Shown: in pieces, positions 7,770-16,530 of the stretch
Numbering within the stretch: the first letter of the stretch is position 1
Layout: each line of letters opens with the position of its first letter
Made by a program: the position numbers and the translations under genes
Notes under the pieces: generated by a model
Told to the model about the DNA's origin: nothing
What the model saw: only the letters and a program-made list of their open reading frames with translations
Databases searched by the model: none
Assembly: GCF_927798095.1 (NCBI RefSeq)
Contig: NZ_CAKMMF010000023.1
Span: 39,105 to 103,104, forward strand
From: Paenibacillus plantiphilus
Lineage (GTDB): Bacteria > Bacillota > Bacilli > Paenibacillales > Paenibacillaceae
DNA: 64,000 nt
Direction: 5' to 3'

Positions 7770-8245
7770 TAGAGTCGCAATACCGATATTGATTCGTTGT
7801 TGAAGACTTCCCCGTTGTCACGGAAGCCGAAGCTTTCATAAAGCTTTTTGGCAGAGATGTTATCGGATTTATAAGAGATCCAGCAATATTGTGCTGGCCC
7901 TGCAGGAAAGGTGCGGATAAATTCCAAGATTTTTCTCATGGCTTCCCGACCATGACCCTGGTTCTGGTATTGCTTGTCAATCATCAGTCGCATGATGCAA
8001 TAGTTGTCTTCTGCGATTGACGGTTCTTCGTATCCGGTGATTCCATAAGCCAACATAACAAACCCTACGGGCCGCTCATCCGCATAAATGACAAATGGGA
8101 ATGGATTTCCCCCATTTGTTACAAGGACATAACAAGAAGCCACGCTTGACAGATTAGACGCGACAAAGCGCCGTTGGTCCTCTGAAACTTCCAAATTAAA
8201 CATGGCACGCCGGTTTTCCAGTGTGATTTTTCTGAGCGAAATCAT
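7769..8245 (-). CDS. GNAT N-acetyltransferase, spermine/spermidine (BltD/PaiA) type
   Basis: 158 residues, ATG nine bases after GGGAG. It begins MISLRKITLENRRAMFNLEV, as in the BltD/PaiA branch of the GNAT fold. The acetyl-CoA loop is visible as QYQNQGHGREAM (the Q/R-x-x-G-x-G/A pattern) at about residues 93-104, followed by a KLYESFGFRDNGEV motif near the end. Relatives acetylate polyamines or similar amines in the cytoplasm. It is a single gene on the minus strand, and its stop touches the phosphotransferase fragment. The substrate cannot be read from the sequence. Confidence 0.8.
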   Translation of the reverse strand: MISLRKITLENRRAMFNLEVSEDQRRFVASNLSSVASCYVLVTNGGNPFPFVIYADERPVGFVMLAYGITGYEEPSIAEDNYCIMRLMIDKQYQNQGHGREAMRKILEFIRTFPAGPAQYCWISYKSDNISAKKLYESFGFRDNGEVFNNESISVLRL

Positions 8246-8521
8246 GCAGGTCTTCTCCCTTCATCCTTTATCGTATTGCGCCGCGGCAGCATAAATAACA
8301 TTACAGTTTATTCAAAAAAAGTAATAGACTTATGTTGAATTTTTTTATAGACTACTATTTATCCATGTCTTTTTTAGGGCGTCACCCCCAGAAGCCCGTT
8401 TGTGACGACTTTTCCACCTAGCGTAGCCCATCCCAAACCTATGACCTGTAAAACTCTTTCCAAACCCACTGCAGGATAGCACGATGCCAACGATAAGCGC
8501 TTAAAGATCTATTTTCTATAT

Positions 8522-9478
8522 TTATCGCAACATTACAACTGGACGAGGGGTCAGCGGGGCATTCCAAGCCTCTTCAATATCTTCTAGAGCGAACTCTTTT
8601 GTGGCAATTGTTATCTTCCCCTTGGCGGCCATTTCAAAAACACCTCTAACAGCGGATAGCAGATCAGCTTTAGACACACTCTTATCTCCGCTGCCTACGA
8701 GTTCGATTGTTGATGAGCGCAAAATAGTTGAAGGTAAGTGTATGCTTTCTTGGCCAGATGAAGTTCCAATGGTTACAAAGCGGGTTGCACGATCCGTATT
8801 CGTCTTAGCAAGCGCTGACATGATAGCTAATGCGCTGTCGCCCCAAAGGTAATCCAGTATAACATCAACTCCTTCAGCAACAACTGGCATAATGGCGTTT
8901 TCAAACATTGTTTGTCCGTTGTTGACTGTCATATCAAATGCAATGGCCTCATCAGCTTCAAGTGCTTGCAACTTCGATTCGTTGCGTCCCGTTACAATAA
9001 TCTTCTTGGCTCCCAGTCCCTTAGCAATCTGAACGGCTAAACTACCGGATGCACTCGTAGCACCATTAATCCATACCGTTTGGCCGGATTTGAAGCCAGC
9101 CCGAAATACCAATGCAGCCCATGACGACATCGCTGGGTTAGCGATGGCGGCGGCAGTGAGATCATCAATTCCATCTGGTAAACGGACAGTCAGCTTTTCA
9201 TTGACAATTGTTTGCTCAGCCAAACTGCCATATGGTGCGGTAGGCAGCGCAAAGTAAACACGCGACCCGTCTTCCAAAGTTCCAACACCATCAATACCGG
9301 CTACGATTGGAAAGTTAACATCAGATGAGTAGTGCATACCCATCGAACGAAACTTGCTAACTCGACTCAAGGCTGTTGCCGAAACGTCGATTATAACTTG
9401 CCCATCTGTCGCAACGGGGGGATCAAAATGACCCATTACGGGAGTTGCTCCTTTTTCCATTACAATTGCTGCTCTCAT
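8522..9478 (-). CDS. Medium-chain dehydrogenase, quinone oxidoreductase-like
   Basis: 318 residues. The family transfers hydride from NADPH to quinones or enones. The sequence has the GroES-like N-terminal fold (IVAGIDGVGTLEDGSRVYF), then the nucleotide loop NGATSASGSLAVQIAKGLGA at about residues 138-157, which replaces the usual GAGGVG. There is no zinc-binding cysteine cluster. TGRNESK supplies a likely NADPH-binding arginine. It is the third gene of a minus-strand run after the flavin monooxygenase and the membrane protein. A 109-base gap before it contains a duplicated piece of the monooxygenase gene. The divergent TetR gene probably controls all three. Confidence 0.8.
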   Translation of the reverse strand: MRAAIVMEKGATPVMGHFDPPVATDGQVIIDVSATALSRVSKFRSMGMHYSSDVNFPIVAGIDGVGTLEDGSRVYFALPTAPYGSLAEQTIVNEKLTVRLPDGIDDLTAAAIANPAMSSWAALVFRAGFKSGQTVWINGATSASGSLAVQIAKGLGAKKIIVTGRNESKLQALEADEAIAFDMTVNNGQTMFENAIMPVVAEGVDVILDYLWGDSALAIMSALAKTNTDRATRFVTIGTSSGQESIHLPSTILRSSTIELVGSGDKSVSKADLLSAVRGVFEMAAKGKITIATKEFALEDIEEAWNAPLTPRPVVMLR

Positions 9479-9512
9479 AGTTAGTGCACCCTTCTTTCAC
9501 TTAAAATTAGCG

Positions 9513-9579
9513 GTACTCTTCCGTATAGCTCCAGTCCAGTCGATGCTGTAGTCAGCGTATGGTTGGAACCGCCTCTAAT
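9513..9579 (-). repeat. 67-bp copy of the 3' end of the flavin monooxygenase gene
   Basis: This stretch repeats 10260-10326 in the same orientation with two mismatches. It would encode RGGSNHTLTTASTGLELYG, the C-terminal segment of the monooxygenase, but it lies outside any gene between the membrane-protein stop and the oxidoreductase start. It marks an old duplication that probably accompanied insertion of the membrane-protein gene. Confidence 0.85.
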
Positions 9580-9586
9580 TAAATCC

Positions 9587-10201
9587 CTAATTGAAAAGGA
9601 TTAAAGCAACGATTAATAGGTGCAAAATGACGACTGCGGAGCCAACCATTTTTATCCAGATTGGTATTGTATAAGGCACGGTGCTGCTTTTGATTTCCAG
9701 TTGCTTGCGCCATCCATGCCTGGTCATACCTTTTGGTTTGTACACCGACAAGACTGTTGCCACAAGCACGATCAACAATCCTCCACTTGGGTGTACGATG
9801 TGAATCGAATCCTTCAAAATACTTATTTCGGTGTTCGACAATGTACTTTTTGATGCTATGGATGCCGCATGGCTCAGTTCTTGTATATATGCGACCAACA
9901 TAACCACGGCTAAAACGGTAAACAAAAGCTTAAAAAGGATCCAATAATGACGGAACAACCCCCACCTAGTGCCAAGTGATAACGCAACTCCGGTGAGCAG
10001 CGATGCAAAAGCCACGGGGACAACAATAAAATTAGCAATCAAGGACATGATTTGGATAGCGGATCGTACCATATCGGCATCTTGATTGTTTAGGACATAG
10101 GCGGCTATGGGTATATAAGCGGCTGCGGAGCCGATCCATCCCATGGTAGTAATCACATGTACAGTGAGTACAAGCTTACGGAGAGAGGGGGAGAGAATCA
10201 T
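9587..10201 (-). CDS. Multi-pass membrane protein, DUF2269-like
   Basis: 204 residues with four or five hydrophobic segments: about 10-35 (LVLTVHVITTMGWIGSAAAY), 48-75, 85-105, 135-150 and 180-203. The HxxxxxxWxGxA pattern in the first helix and a later histidine (IHIVHPSGG) resemble DUF2269 and related haem or quinone-associated membrane proteins. The ATG overlaps the monooxygenase stop (ATGA), so the two are translationally coupled. The pairing with a flavin monooxygenase and a quinone oxidoreductase suggests redox work at the membrane, but no reaction can be assigned. Confidence 0.65.
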   Translation of the reverse strand: MILSPSLRKLVLTVHVITTMGWIGSAAAYIPIAAYVLNNQDADMVRSAIQIMSLIANFIVVPVAFASLLTGVALSLGTRWGLFRHYWILFKLLFTVLAVVMLVAYIQELSHAASIASKSTLSNTEISILKDSIHIVHPSGGLLIVLVATVLSVYKPKGMTRHGWRKQLEIKSSTVPYTIPIWIKMVGSAVVILHLLIVALILFN

Positions 10202-11442
10202 GTGCCCCTCCCCCTTGCGGCACCTAATGTCATGACATGCTGTGGAGGCAAACCCATCAGTACTCTTCCGTATAGCTCCAGTCCAGTCGATGCTGTAGTC
10301 AGCGCATGATTGGAACCGCCTCTAATGTCCCGGAATATTTGAGACAAACGATTGGAATCAGCAATGACACTCCCTCCGCTCTCTGCCATTAGCAGATCTA
10401 CGGCTTCCCAGCACAGCATGGCTGCATAGGTCATATCTGTCTGCAGCTGTGCCATTTCCTTTAAACGAAATGGTTCTGTCTTTTGCACGTGACGCTCCAG
10501 ATTGTCAATGGTTCGACTGATATGAAGATGCGCGGATTCGACCTTCATAGCCGCAAGTCCTACTTTATACTGAATATGACCCACTGCCGCTTGAGAAGTA
10601 TGGACCGTCATTGAAATTCCCTTGTTAGGTGCTTTTTCAACAAAATACTCGACAGCCCCTCTGGCGAGTCCGAGAATTGCGCTTATTCCCGTTGTGATGC
10701 TGATAATTAGCTGCGCGTAAGGTCTGTATCTGTCACGCCTCTTCAACTGGGCAGGCAACGCACCTCCCTGATGCATTTCTTGGGTGATGACATATTGGTC
10801 GGGTATAAACACATTTTTGAGTTCCAGACTATTACTTGCGGATCCTTTCAAACTCATCGTATACCAATCGTCAACAATCGTGACCTCACTCATCGGAACA
10901 ACGGCCAGCATCATCTCCATAGCCTTGCCTTCTTGCATGGACTTTCCGTCCTTCAAGTTTAATAAAGCATGGGTGGCCTGCTTTGAACCTGAACCGAACC
11001 CCCAAAAGCCTTCCTCTACTAAATACCCTCCATCTACCTTCTTCACGACCGCTTTACGTGCCAGCAGGACAGAACAAAAGCGTATCTCCTCCACCTGGTT
11101 ATTAATTGAATCTAATACGTCGGAAGGTAATGATAGTGATGCATTATAGTTATTTCCATTGATGATTTGAACGACCCAGCCAACAGAACCATTCCCTTTG
11201 GACACCTCGGAAACAATCTCGACCATGGCACGGATACTAACATCATAACCCCCGTACTCTTTCGGTGTGCCAAGCTTAAACAGCCCCGCATCCGAAATTT
11301 TTTGAAACACTTCATCAGGAATATGTCGTTCTTCATCAATAATAGTACCGAGCTTCTGCAGATAGGGAACTAACTCGGCAGCATTGTTTAGCAATTGCTG
11401 TTCAAGAGCAGTGAGTTGACATTCTGTACTTAAATTGGTCAT
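10198..11442 (-). CDS. Acyl-CoA-dehydrogenase-fold flavin monooxygenase (HsaA/HpaB-like, group D)
   Basis: 414 residues from ATG, after GGGAG. The N-terminal helical part (IPDEVFQKISDAGLFKLGTP, EYGGYDVS) and middle beta domain (GFWGFGSGSKQATHALL, near residue 150) match the acyl-CoA dehydrogenase fold as used by two-component flavin monooxygenases. These take reduced flavin from a partner reductase and hydroxylate aromatic or similar small molecules. The C-terminal helix region RDIRGGSNHALTTAS supports this. No reductase of the usual type is next to it. It leads the operon with the membrane protein and the quinone oxidoreductase, and a TetR gene lies divergently upstream with a palindrome between them. 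Confidence 0.75.
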   Translation of the reverse strand: MTNLSTECQLTALEQQLLNNAAELVPYLQKLGTIIDEERHIPDEVFQKISDAGLFKLGTPKEYGGYDVSIRAMVEIVSEVSKGNGSVGWVVQIINGNNYNASLSLPSDVLDSINNQVEEIRFCSVLLARKAVVKKVDGGYLVEEGFWGFGSGSKQATHALLNLKDGKSMQEGKAMEMMLAVVPMSEVTIVDDWYTMSLKGSASNSLELKNVFIPDQYVITQEMHQGGALPAQLKRRDRYRPYAQLIISITTGISAILGLARGAVEYFVEKAPNKGISMTVHTSQAAVGHIQYKVGLAAMKVESAHLHISRTIDNLERHVQKTEPFRLKEMAQLQTDMTYAAMLCWEAVDLLMAESGGSVIADSNRLSQIFRDIRGGSNHALTTASTGLELYGRVLMGLPPQHVMTLGAARGRGT

Positions 11443-11460
11443 TAATATCCACTCCCTAAT

Positions 11461-11474
11461 TATACACCTGTATA
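11461..11474. promoter_or_regulatory. Candidate TetR operator palindrome
   Basis: TATACACCTGTATA is a perfect 6-2-6 inverted repeat, 18 bases upstream of the monooxygenase start and in the shared region with the divergent TetR gene. Such a place suits an operator that controls the redox operon. This is inferred from symmetry and position only. Confidence 0.45.
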
Positions 11475-11577
11475 TTTAAGATGTATTTATAGGGTAAATG
11501 GTATAATGTATAATTGATTTCAACAACCGATAAAATCGTAGATATGTCGAAAAACGATACAGAGAGAGGAATCTGTC

Positions 11578-12135
11578 ATGGACAATAAAACAACCGAAGA
11601 CCTTCGAGTCAGAAGAACTCATAAGCTTTTATACAATGCGCTGTTAAATTTAATGGAAAAACAGTCGTTTGGGAATATAACGGTGAAGCAGATCTGTGAT
11701 CTAGCGATGGTACATCGAACTACGTTCTACACACATTTTCAGGACAAATTCGATTTACTTTCACGTGCTATGCAGCAAATTGCTGAGGAAGAATTTAAGG
11801 GCCTTGTCGATGCATCCTTTTCTCCATCCGATAATTTCAGGGAATTATTTTCTTTAGCAATGAAACATAAGAAATTGTTTTCCATTCTTTTAGCCGAAGA
11901 GAGAGATTCCTTGAGAAATCTGTTGCGCAGAGAGATGGGGAGGGGCATGAAGGAATACTTGGTGGAGCACAATTCGATTGAAGAGAATTCCATCGACATG
12001 CAAATTAAAATAGAGGCCTACCTTGGAGCCGTGCTTGGTGTGGTAACTTGGTGGATTGAGAGCAAAATGCCTATCGATGACGAAGAATTATTTAAAAAGA
12101 TGAATATCTTTTCAGAATGGAAATTCGCAGAATAA
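11578..12135 (+). CDS. TetR/AcrR family transcriptional regulator
   Basis: 185 residues after a GAGAGAGGAA ribosome binding site. Residues 8-55 hold the TetR helix-turn-helix: RRTHKLLYNALLNLMEKQ, FGNITVKQICDLAMVHRTTF, YTHFQDKFDLL. The C-terminal part (AYLGAVLGVVTWWIESKMPI) fits the TetR_C_7 class found in many Bacillota. It is transcribed divergently from the monooxygenase, membrane protein and oxidoreductase run with 135 bases between, the usual layout of a local repressor. The ligand is unknown but is probably a substrate of those enzymes. Confidence 0.85.
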   Translation: MDNKTTEDLRVRRTHKLLYNALLNLMEKQSFGNITVKQICDLAMVHRTTFYTHFQDKFDLLSRAMQQIAEEEFKGLVDASFSPSDNFRELFSLAMKHKKLFSILLAEERDSLRNLLRREMGRGMKEYLVEHNSIEENSIDMQIKIEAYLGAVLGVVTWWIESKMPIDDEELFKKMNIFSEWKFAE

Positions 12136-12261
12136 CCTCGTATTTTCTTACTGATGAGTGACTGTTCCAACTATCCTCTGTTACTTCAACGGACAACGGC
12201 AGCCGATCGCTCGTCCATCCCTATAACAACATACCGAATACTGTTAGTTGTAATCGAACGC

Positions 12262-12295
12262 AAAAAAACTGGCGACTGTTAAATACAGCCGCCAG
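12262..12295 (-). terminator. Rho-independent terminator of the SLH gene
   Basis: On the minus strand CTGGCGGCTGT pairs with ACAGTCGCCAG across a TATTTA-like loop (one mismatch), followed by seven T. It lies eight bases past the stop of the SLH protein gene. Confidence 0.85.
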
Positions 12296-12303
12296 CAACT
12301 TTT

Positions 12304-15300
12304 TTACATATATCCAAGCTTGCCAAGCAGACGGCTCAGCATAATTGCCATTTCTGCTCGGGTTGCGGTTTGATCCGGTCTGAAATTGCCCTCTTTGTCG
12401 CCTATCACGATGCCGCTGGAAACCATTTGCTGTACAGCTCCGACAGCCCAATTCGATACCTCGCCTGAATCGTTCAGCAATTCTATCCCTCCCTCGTCTG
12501 CGTTGAAGGCGGCGCCGCTAACGTAAGTGATCGCCCTCGCAAAGATGGCCGCCAGTTCCTCCCTTGTGACAAAATCATTCGGACGAAAGCTTCCGTCCTC
12601 GTATCCGGTCACAAATCCAACCGATGCGGCCGAGGAAACCACCGCTTCATACCATTGCCCAGCAATATCGGAAAAATTCGCAGGCTGGACTGACGTTCCG
12701 ATTCCAATTGCCCTGACGAGCAGTGCTGCCGTCTCCGCTCGGGTTAAGCCAGCGCTCGGGTCGAAGCGCCCCTTCCCTTTACCTTCAATAATAAGCATGG
12801 ATGCCAGCTTCTCCGCTTCGTTTCTCGCCCAGTGGCCTTGCATATCGGCTAAGATTTCCCGCTTTATGATGTTCACGTACAAACCGTCGCTGATGCTGGA
12901 GAGTAACGCGAAGGTTTGACCACCGTTCTTTTCATATCGGACTGGAACATATTGCAGCTTCCGAAGCTGCTCATTCCACACGGCCACTACCTGGTCTGCG
13001 CCGTTTGCATTTGGAATCACAATGCGCCTTTCAGCTTTGCCGCCTAATACATCAATAACCGTTCCAGCTCCGTCGCCAACCCTCATGACAACCTTGAACT
13101 GAACAGGAGCAGACAGCATCTCAGCGCTCAGGGCGCGTAGATCCGCCAATAAAGGAGCAGGCGCAACGGTCTCCCCTGCATAAATGGCATATTTGACCTT
13201 TTCGCCACTATTGCCTGCCTCTTGCCTATTTGCAGCTGCAGCGAGCTCCGAAACAGGCAGCTTCATGACGCCGGCAGCCGTCGAGACTTGAATAGCAAAT
13301 GCAGGGTTCAATCGGAGCAGTTCCTGTACCGTGTCTCCGCTCAAATCGAAATATCCCGCAGCCGTTTTCTTCTCCACTGCAAAAAATCCGGATTTCACAT
13401 CAGACGCCGTAAGATTAACCCGCTCCTTCTGGTTATCCGCAGTGATAAAATCGATAAAGACGGCGGCCGATTGAGGCGGCTGTACTGGCTGTACTGGCTG
13501 TACTGGCTGTACTGGCTGTACTGGCTGTACTGGCTGCACTGGCTGTACTGGCTCCACTGGCTCCACTGGCTCCACCACAACATTGCGGTCTTGCCGCAGT
13601 ACGGTCAATTGAAATTGGCGGCTGTCCGATTCTTGCCCTTTCGTTACCGTTGCCGTTAACTTAACCGATTGGTCTCCGGTCTCGAACGAAGGCCGCGCAA
13701 CCGTGCCATCTGCAGGATCGATCAGCTGCTCCCGGCTCGAAGCCCATGTGATTATAGAACCGTTATTCCCAGCAGCGGGAAGCGTCAGCCCTTTGCGCAC
13801 ATGGGTCTCATCATCTCCGTCAGCGAAGCCGATAGCAAGAAGCGCCATGTCTCGGACTACCGCCTCTTCGTCCGTCATATCGGCAGCGATGATCGTTAAA
13901 GCATAAACCGCTTTATATGTCGTTTGGTTCGCATCGACCGATGCCTCCAGTGTGACATTCGAGTCCCCATCAGAGTAAGACGGCCGATGCACGGTGCCCG
14001 TTGTTTCGTCAAGCAAGCTGCTGTCCGAAGATGTCCAACGGATCGGGTGGCCTGCGGCGTCAACATTCGGCAGCACGATGTCCGATTTCACCGAATTGAC
14101 CGTCTCCCCCTGGGCAAATTCCGGCTTTGGAGCATCATAAACAGTCAGTTTGCCAGTTCCGGCAATGATGTCGTAATTAGACAAGCGATTGAAAGGATCA
14201 AGGAACTGAGCGGTCACATCATATTCGCCCGCTGGGCTGTCCTCCGTCGCTGCCGTCCCGTACTCTGCCGTAATGTCATCGCCGGCGACTACGCCTGTAA
14301 GCGTGCCTTCTAACTGTGGATTCACATTGCCAGCCCATCGAGACGCCGAATTGGGCGCAACGCGAAGCTCAGATTTTGTAACCGTCAGCTCGCCTTCCTC
14401 AATAACAACATGATAATTATTCAGCTTGCCCCCCGGATCAGATAATGCCGGAACGATCGGATACGATCCCGCTGGGCTTGATACGACTGCTGCTGTCGAA
14501 TAGGACGCCAGAATAGCATCTCCATTCACAAGACCAGTGATCGAACCGGTCAAAGACGGATTGCTTTGTCCATATGTCCGGGATTGATCCGCAGCAGAGA
14601 CGGTTAAGGGCGCTTGTGTCACATTTAAAGTGCCCGGCGAATAGATGATTGTGTACTTCGTTGATGTCAAACCGCTGGCTATTATGTCATAATTGCCGAT
14701 TGGGCTGGATGCGTCAGCGGACGTCGAATACACCGGCTGTCCGAGCGAGGCAGCCGTGTCCCATGCCATTAATCCGCTAAAGCCCATTGTGAAATTGCTA
14801 TTAGACGTTCCATATGGTCTAGTCGCATTGTTAGGCGTTACAGTGAGCGAGGCTTTGTTGACCGTAAGCGTTGTTGTCTGCTCCACCGCAGGGTAAGGAT
14901 ACGAAGCTGCTGTCGATACTTTCAGTTCATAGCTTCCTGCGGCTTGTCTAAGTGAATAGCTGCCTGAACCGTAACCCGTTGAATTCGTCGTCAAGTATCC
15001 TATAGAGCTTCCGTCAATGTAGACATTAACTCTCTTTCCTGCAAGCGGCCCTTCCGGAGTTGTCAGCGTCGCCGATATTATTATCGTTTGGCCGTATGTA
15101 CCGGTTATGGGAGACACGGCGAGCGCAGTCGTAAAATCCCTTGGAGAGTCACCGACATAAGTGGTGAAGCCCATGTCATAATCAGACCAACTGGAAGCAG
15201 TATAAGCTCTTCCTCCTGCATATACGTCGGTCGCATAAATCTTCCATGTCGTTTGCGGTGTATCACCGATGGAAGACGTTAAGTGCATCGTATACTGCTG

Positions 15301-15735
15301 TCCTGCCTGCACCTGTGCCGGCTGATCGAACAAAACGGACAGCCAGCCTCCCGGATTGTACGGAATATTGCTGCTGCCAAAAGTCGCTGAAGCAAGCGCC
15401 GTTCCGGACACGCTTTGTCCTGCATAGATACTAAGCGTGAACACAATTCCCGAGCTCCCATAATCCGCCATATACAAGTCAATTTGATTCAAATAGCCGG
15501 ACTTGCCTGCCGTAAAGCTTTGAGCAAGACCGTTCGCCCGATACGAGCTCCCCGGATCCCCTGCTCCTGATGTTTGGTCAGGCGCATCGGCAGCCGCTGC
15601 CGAAGCAGGCAGCGCGGCAAGTATCGGCACAAGCGCAAGTATCAATGCCAGCAAAAGGCGGACCATCCAAGACGTCGTAGGGCCGAAATTACCTTGCTTC
15701 TTTTCTGTATGTCCCCAAGCCATAGTTCTTCTCAT
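12304..15735 (-). CDS. Large S-layer-anchored protein with MBG and Ig-like domains and three SLH domains
   Basis: 1143 residues. A long signal peptide (about 1-47, LLLALILALVPILAALPASA) directs export. Then come a jelly-roll-like region (about 50-185), an Ig-like domain with the GTYGQTIIISATLTTPEG strand, three MBG-type domains (PNNATRPYGTSNSNFTMGF, ADQSRTYGQSNPSLTGSI and PNSASRWAGNVNPQLEGTL), two atrophied Ig-like domains (IRWTSSDSSLLDETTGTV, IITWASSREQL), a VEP/VQP linker at about 720-752, an extra domain, and three SLH domains from about 970 (ADMQGHWARNEAEKLA, SFRPNDFVTREELAAI, NFRPDQTATRAEMAIM). SLH domains bind pyruvylated secondary wall polymer. The protein is probably a surface adhesin or structural protein, and no enzyme domain is seen. 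Confidence 0.88.
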   Translation of the reverse strand: MRRTMAWGHTEKKQGNFGPTTSWMVRLLLALILALVPILAALPASAAAADAPDQTSGAGDPGSSYRANGLAQSFTAGKSGYLNQIDLYMADYGSSGIVFTLSIYAGQSVSGTALASATFGSSNIPYNPGGWLSVLFDQPAQVQAGQQYTMHLTSSIGDTPQTTWKIYATDVYAGGRAYTASSWSDYDMGFTTYVGDSPRDFTTALAVSPITGTYGQTIIISATLTTPEGPLAGKRVNVYIDGSSIGYLTTNSTGYGSGSYSLRQAAGSYELKVSTAASYPYPAVEQTTTLTVNKASLTVTPNNATRPYGTSNSNFTMGFSGLMAWDTAASLGQPVYSTSADASSPIGNYDIIASGLTSTKYTIIYSPGTLNVTQAPLTVSAADQSRTYGQSNPSLTGSITGLVNGDAILASYSTAAVVSSPAGSYPIVPALSDPGGKLNNYHVVIEEGELTVTKSELRVAPNSASRWAGNVNPQLEGTLTGVVAGDDITAEYGTAATEDSPAGEYDVTAQFLDPFNRLSNYDIIAGTGKLTVYDAPKPEFAQGETVNSVKSDIVLPNVDAAGHPIRWTSSDSSLLDETTGTVHRPSYSDGDSNVTLEASVDANQTTYKAVYALTIIAADMTDEEAVVRDMALLAIGFADGDDETHVRKGLTLPAAGNNGSIITWASSREQLIDPADGTVARPSFETGDQSVKLTATVTKGQESDSRQFQLTVLRQDRNVVVEPVEPVEPVQPVQPVQPVQPVQPVQPVQPVQPPQSAAVFIDFITADNQKERVNLTASDVKSGFFAVEKKTAAGYFDLSGDTVQELLRLNPAFAIQVSTAAGVMKLPVSELAAAANRQEAGNSGEKVKYAIYAGETVAPAPLLADLRALSAEMLSAPVQFKVVMRVGDGAGTVIDVLGGKAERRIVIPNANGADQVVAVWNEQLRKLQYVPVRYEKNGGQTFALLSSISDGLYVNIIKREILADMQGHWARNEAEKLASMLIIEGKGKGRFDPSAGLTRAETAALLVRAIGIGTSVQPANFSDIAGQWYEAVVSSAASVGFVTGYEDGSFRPNDFVTREELAAIFARAITYVSGAAFNADEGGIELLNDSGEVSNWAVGAVQQMVSSGIVIGDKEGNFRPDQTATRAEMAIMLSRLLGKLGYM
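13478..13578. repeat. Nine-base tandem repeat (VQP/VEP linker)
   Basis: About eleven copies of a nine-base unit (plus strand CTGTACTGG, with CTCCACTGG variants at one end) code on the minus strand for VQP and VEP triplets. The near-identity of the middle units suggests recent slippage, so the length probably differs between strains without frameshift. Confidence 0.9.
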
Positions 15736-16044
15736 TTCTCCTCTGCTAAATGGATTCCAGTTCGTTTATTCTATCATTACTGCGTCAAGTAGATTATTAA
15801 AGATTAATAATATGGACCATATTCAATAAAAAGAACTCTCCCCCTCTTTAGATCCGCATTACCTTTAATTATAAAAAACATTTACCGATATTATTGTGAT
15901 TTGAATTACAATTTGTTAATTTGTACATGGTATATGACGAGCTATGCGTCGAATGATCTGGCTAACTGGTTTATCGGATTCTGGTACGTCTACTCTTGCA
16001 GAGGCACTGAGACCGCTTATTCTGTACGGGTGTGCTCTGAGATA
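15736..16044. other. Intergenic region, no gene seen
   Basis: This is an AT-rich stretch upstream of the SLH gene. It should hold that gene's promoter, but I cannot fix -35 and -10 boxes with confidence. No coding signal is seen on either strand. Confidence 0.5.
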
Positions 16045-16420
16045 AGGTTCTCCCCCGCATAATCCTGAACACCCGATAAACCGTGTTAATTAAATCTATC
16101 TAATGAAAAGGCCTGACTACGGAAATCGTGGTCAGGCACTTCTTTCTTGCATCATCCTATGTTTGTTGCGTAAGATGGGATACGTCAATTAATATCGGGT
16201 ATTCTTTGACCTAAGGGGCAATCCCAGGAATACGTGCCAATCAACTTGTTCTCAGGGTCAAATAGCTGGAAGCTTCCTTCCGTTCCGGATGGAGACCAAC
16301 TGCGACCGCATGCGCAAATCCAAAGCCTTTCGCCCGCTTTAATAACGGTTCCGTTGAGCGATTCGGCACTGATTTCGTTGTCTCTATCACCTAAATTGTA
16401 CAGCCTCCCCCATTCAAGCG
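16045..16420 (-). pseudogene. Internally deleted direct copy of the aegerolysin gene region
   Basis: This stretch is almost identical to 21293-21817 in the same orientation, but about 150 bp are missing at 16203, where the 3' end of the reading frame is fused to its middle across a tiny microhomology. The copy keeps the terminator hairpin, the segment for ACGRSWSPSGTEGSFQLFD and LYNLGDRDNEISAESLNG, and breaks off after the codons for the EWGRL region. It lacks the start, the N-terminal strand and the C-terminal strands. It therefore cannot make a folded aegerolysin. Together with the intact copy it brackets the ABC transporter and two-component genes. Confidence 0.9.
16107..16137 (-). terminator. 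Rho-independent terminator, copy in the aegerolysin duplicate
   Basis: An 11-bp stem with one wobble pair (GCCTGACTACG / CGTGGTCAGGC) around GAAAT, with TTTT following on the minus strand. It is the same element as at 21353-21383. Confidence 0.75.
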
Positions 16421-16530
16421 ACTGTGACTTGTCGACCTGGTCGGTAACAAGTCAAGCTGTTCCGTTCAAATTTCTCAGTGTGCCTACTCAAAGTTTCCGC
16501 TCCGTGGGCTTGAAGGAACCGTTTTACCGC

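Noticed and set aside
7511..7792. Plus-strand 93-codon frame over the dehydrogenase and phosphotransferase remnants
   Set aside because: It is antisense to two recognisable minus-strand remnants and has no start signal. The part at 7551-7680 remains unexplained.
13478..13578. Possible CRISPR-like array
   Set aside because: The unit is nine bases long, adjoining and without spacers. It is a coding tandem repeat.
13222..13659. Plus-strand frame with repeated LYWLYWLYW across the nine-base repeat
   Set aside because: It is the reverse of the VQP linker of the SLH gene; the repeat keeps all frames open. The minus strand has signal peptide, domains and terminator.
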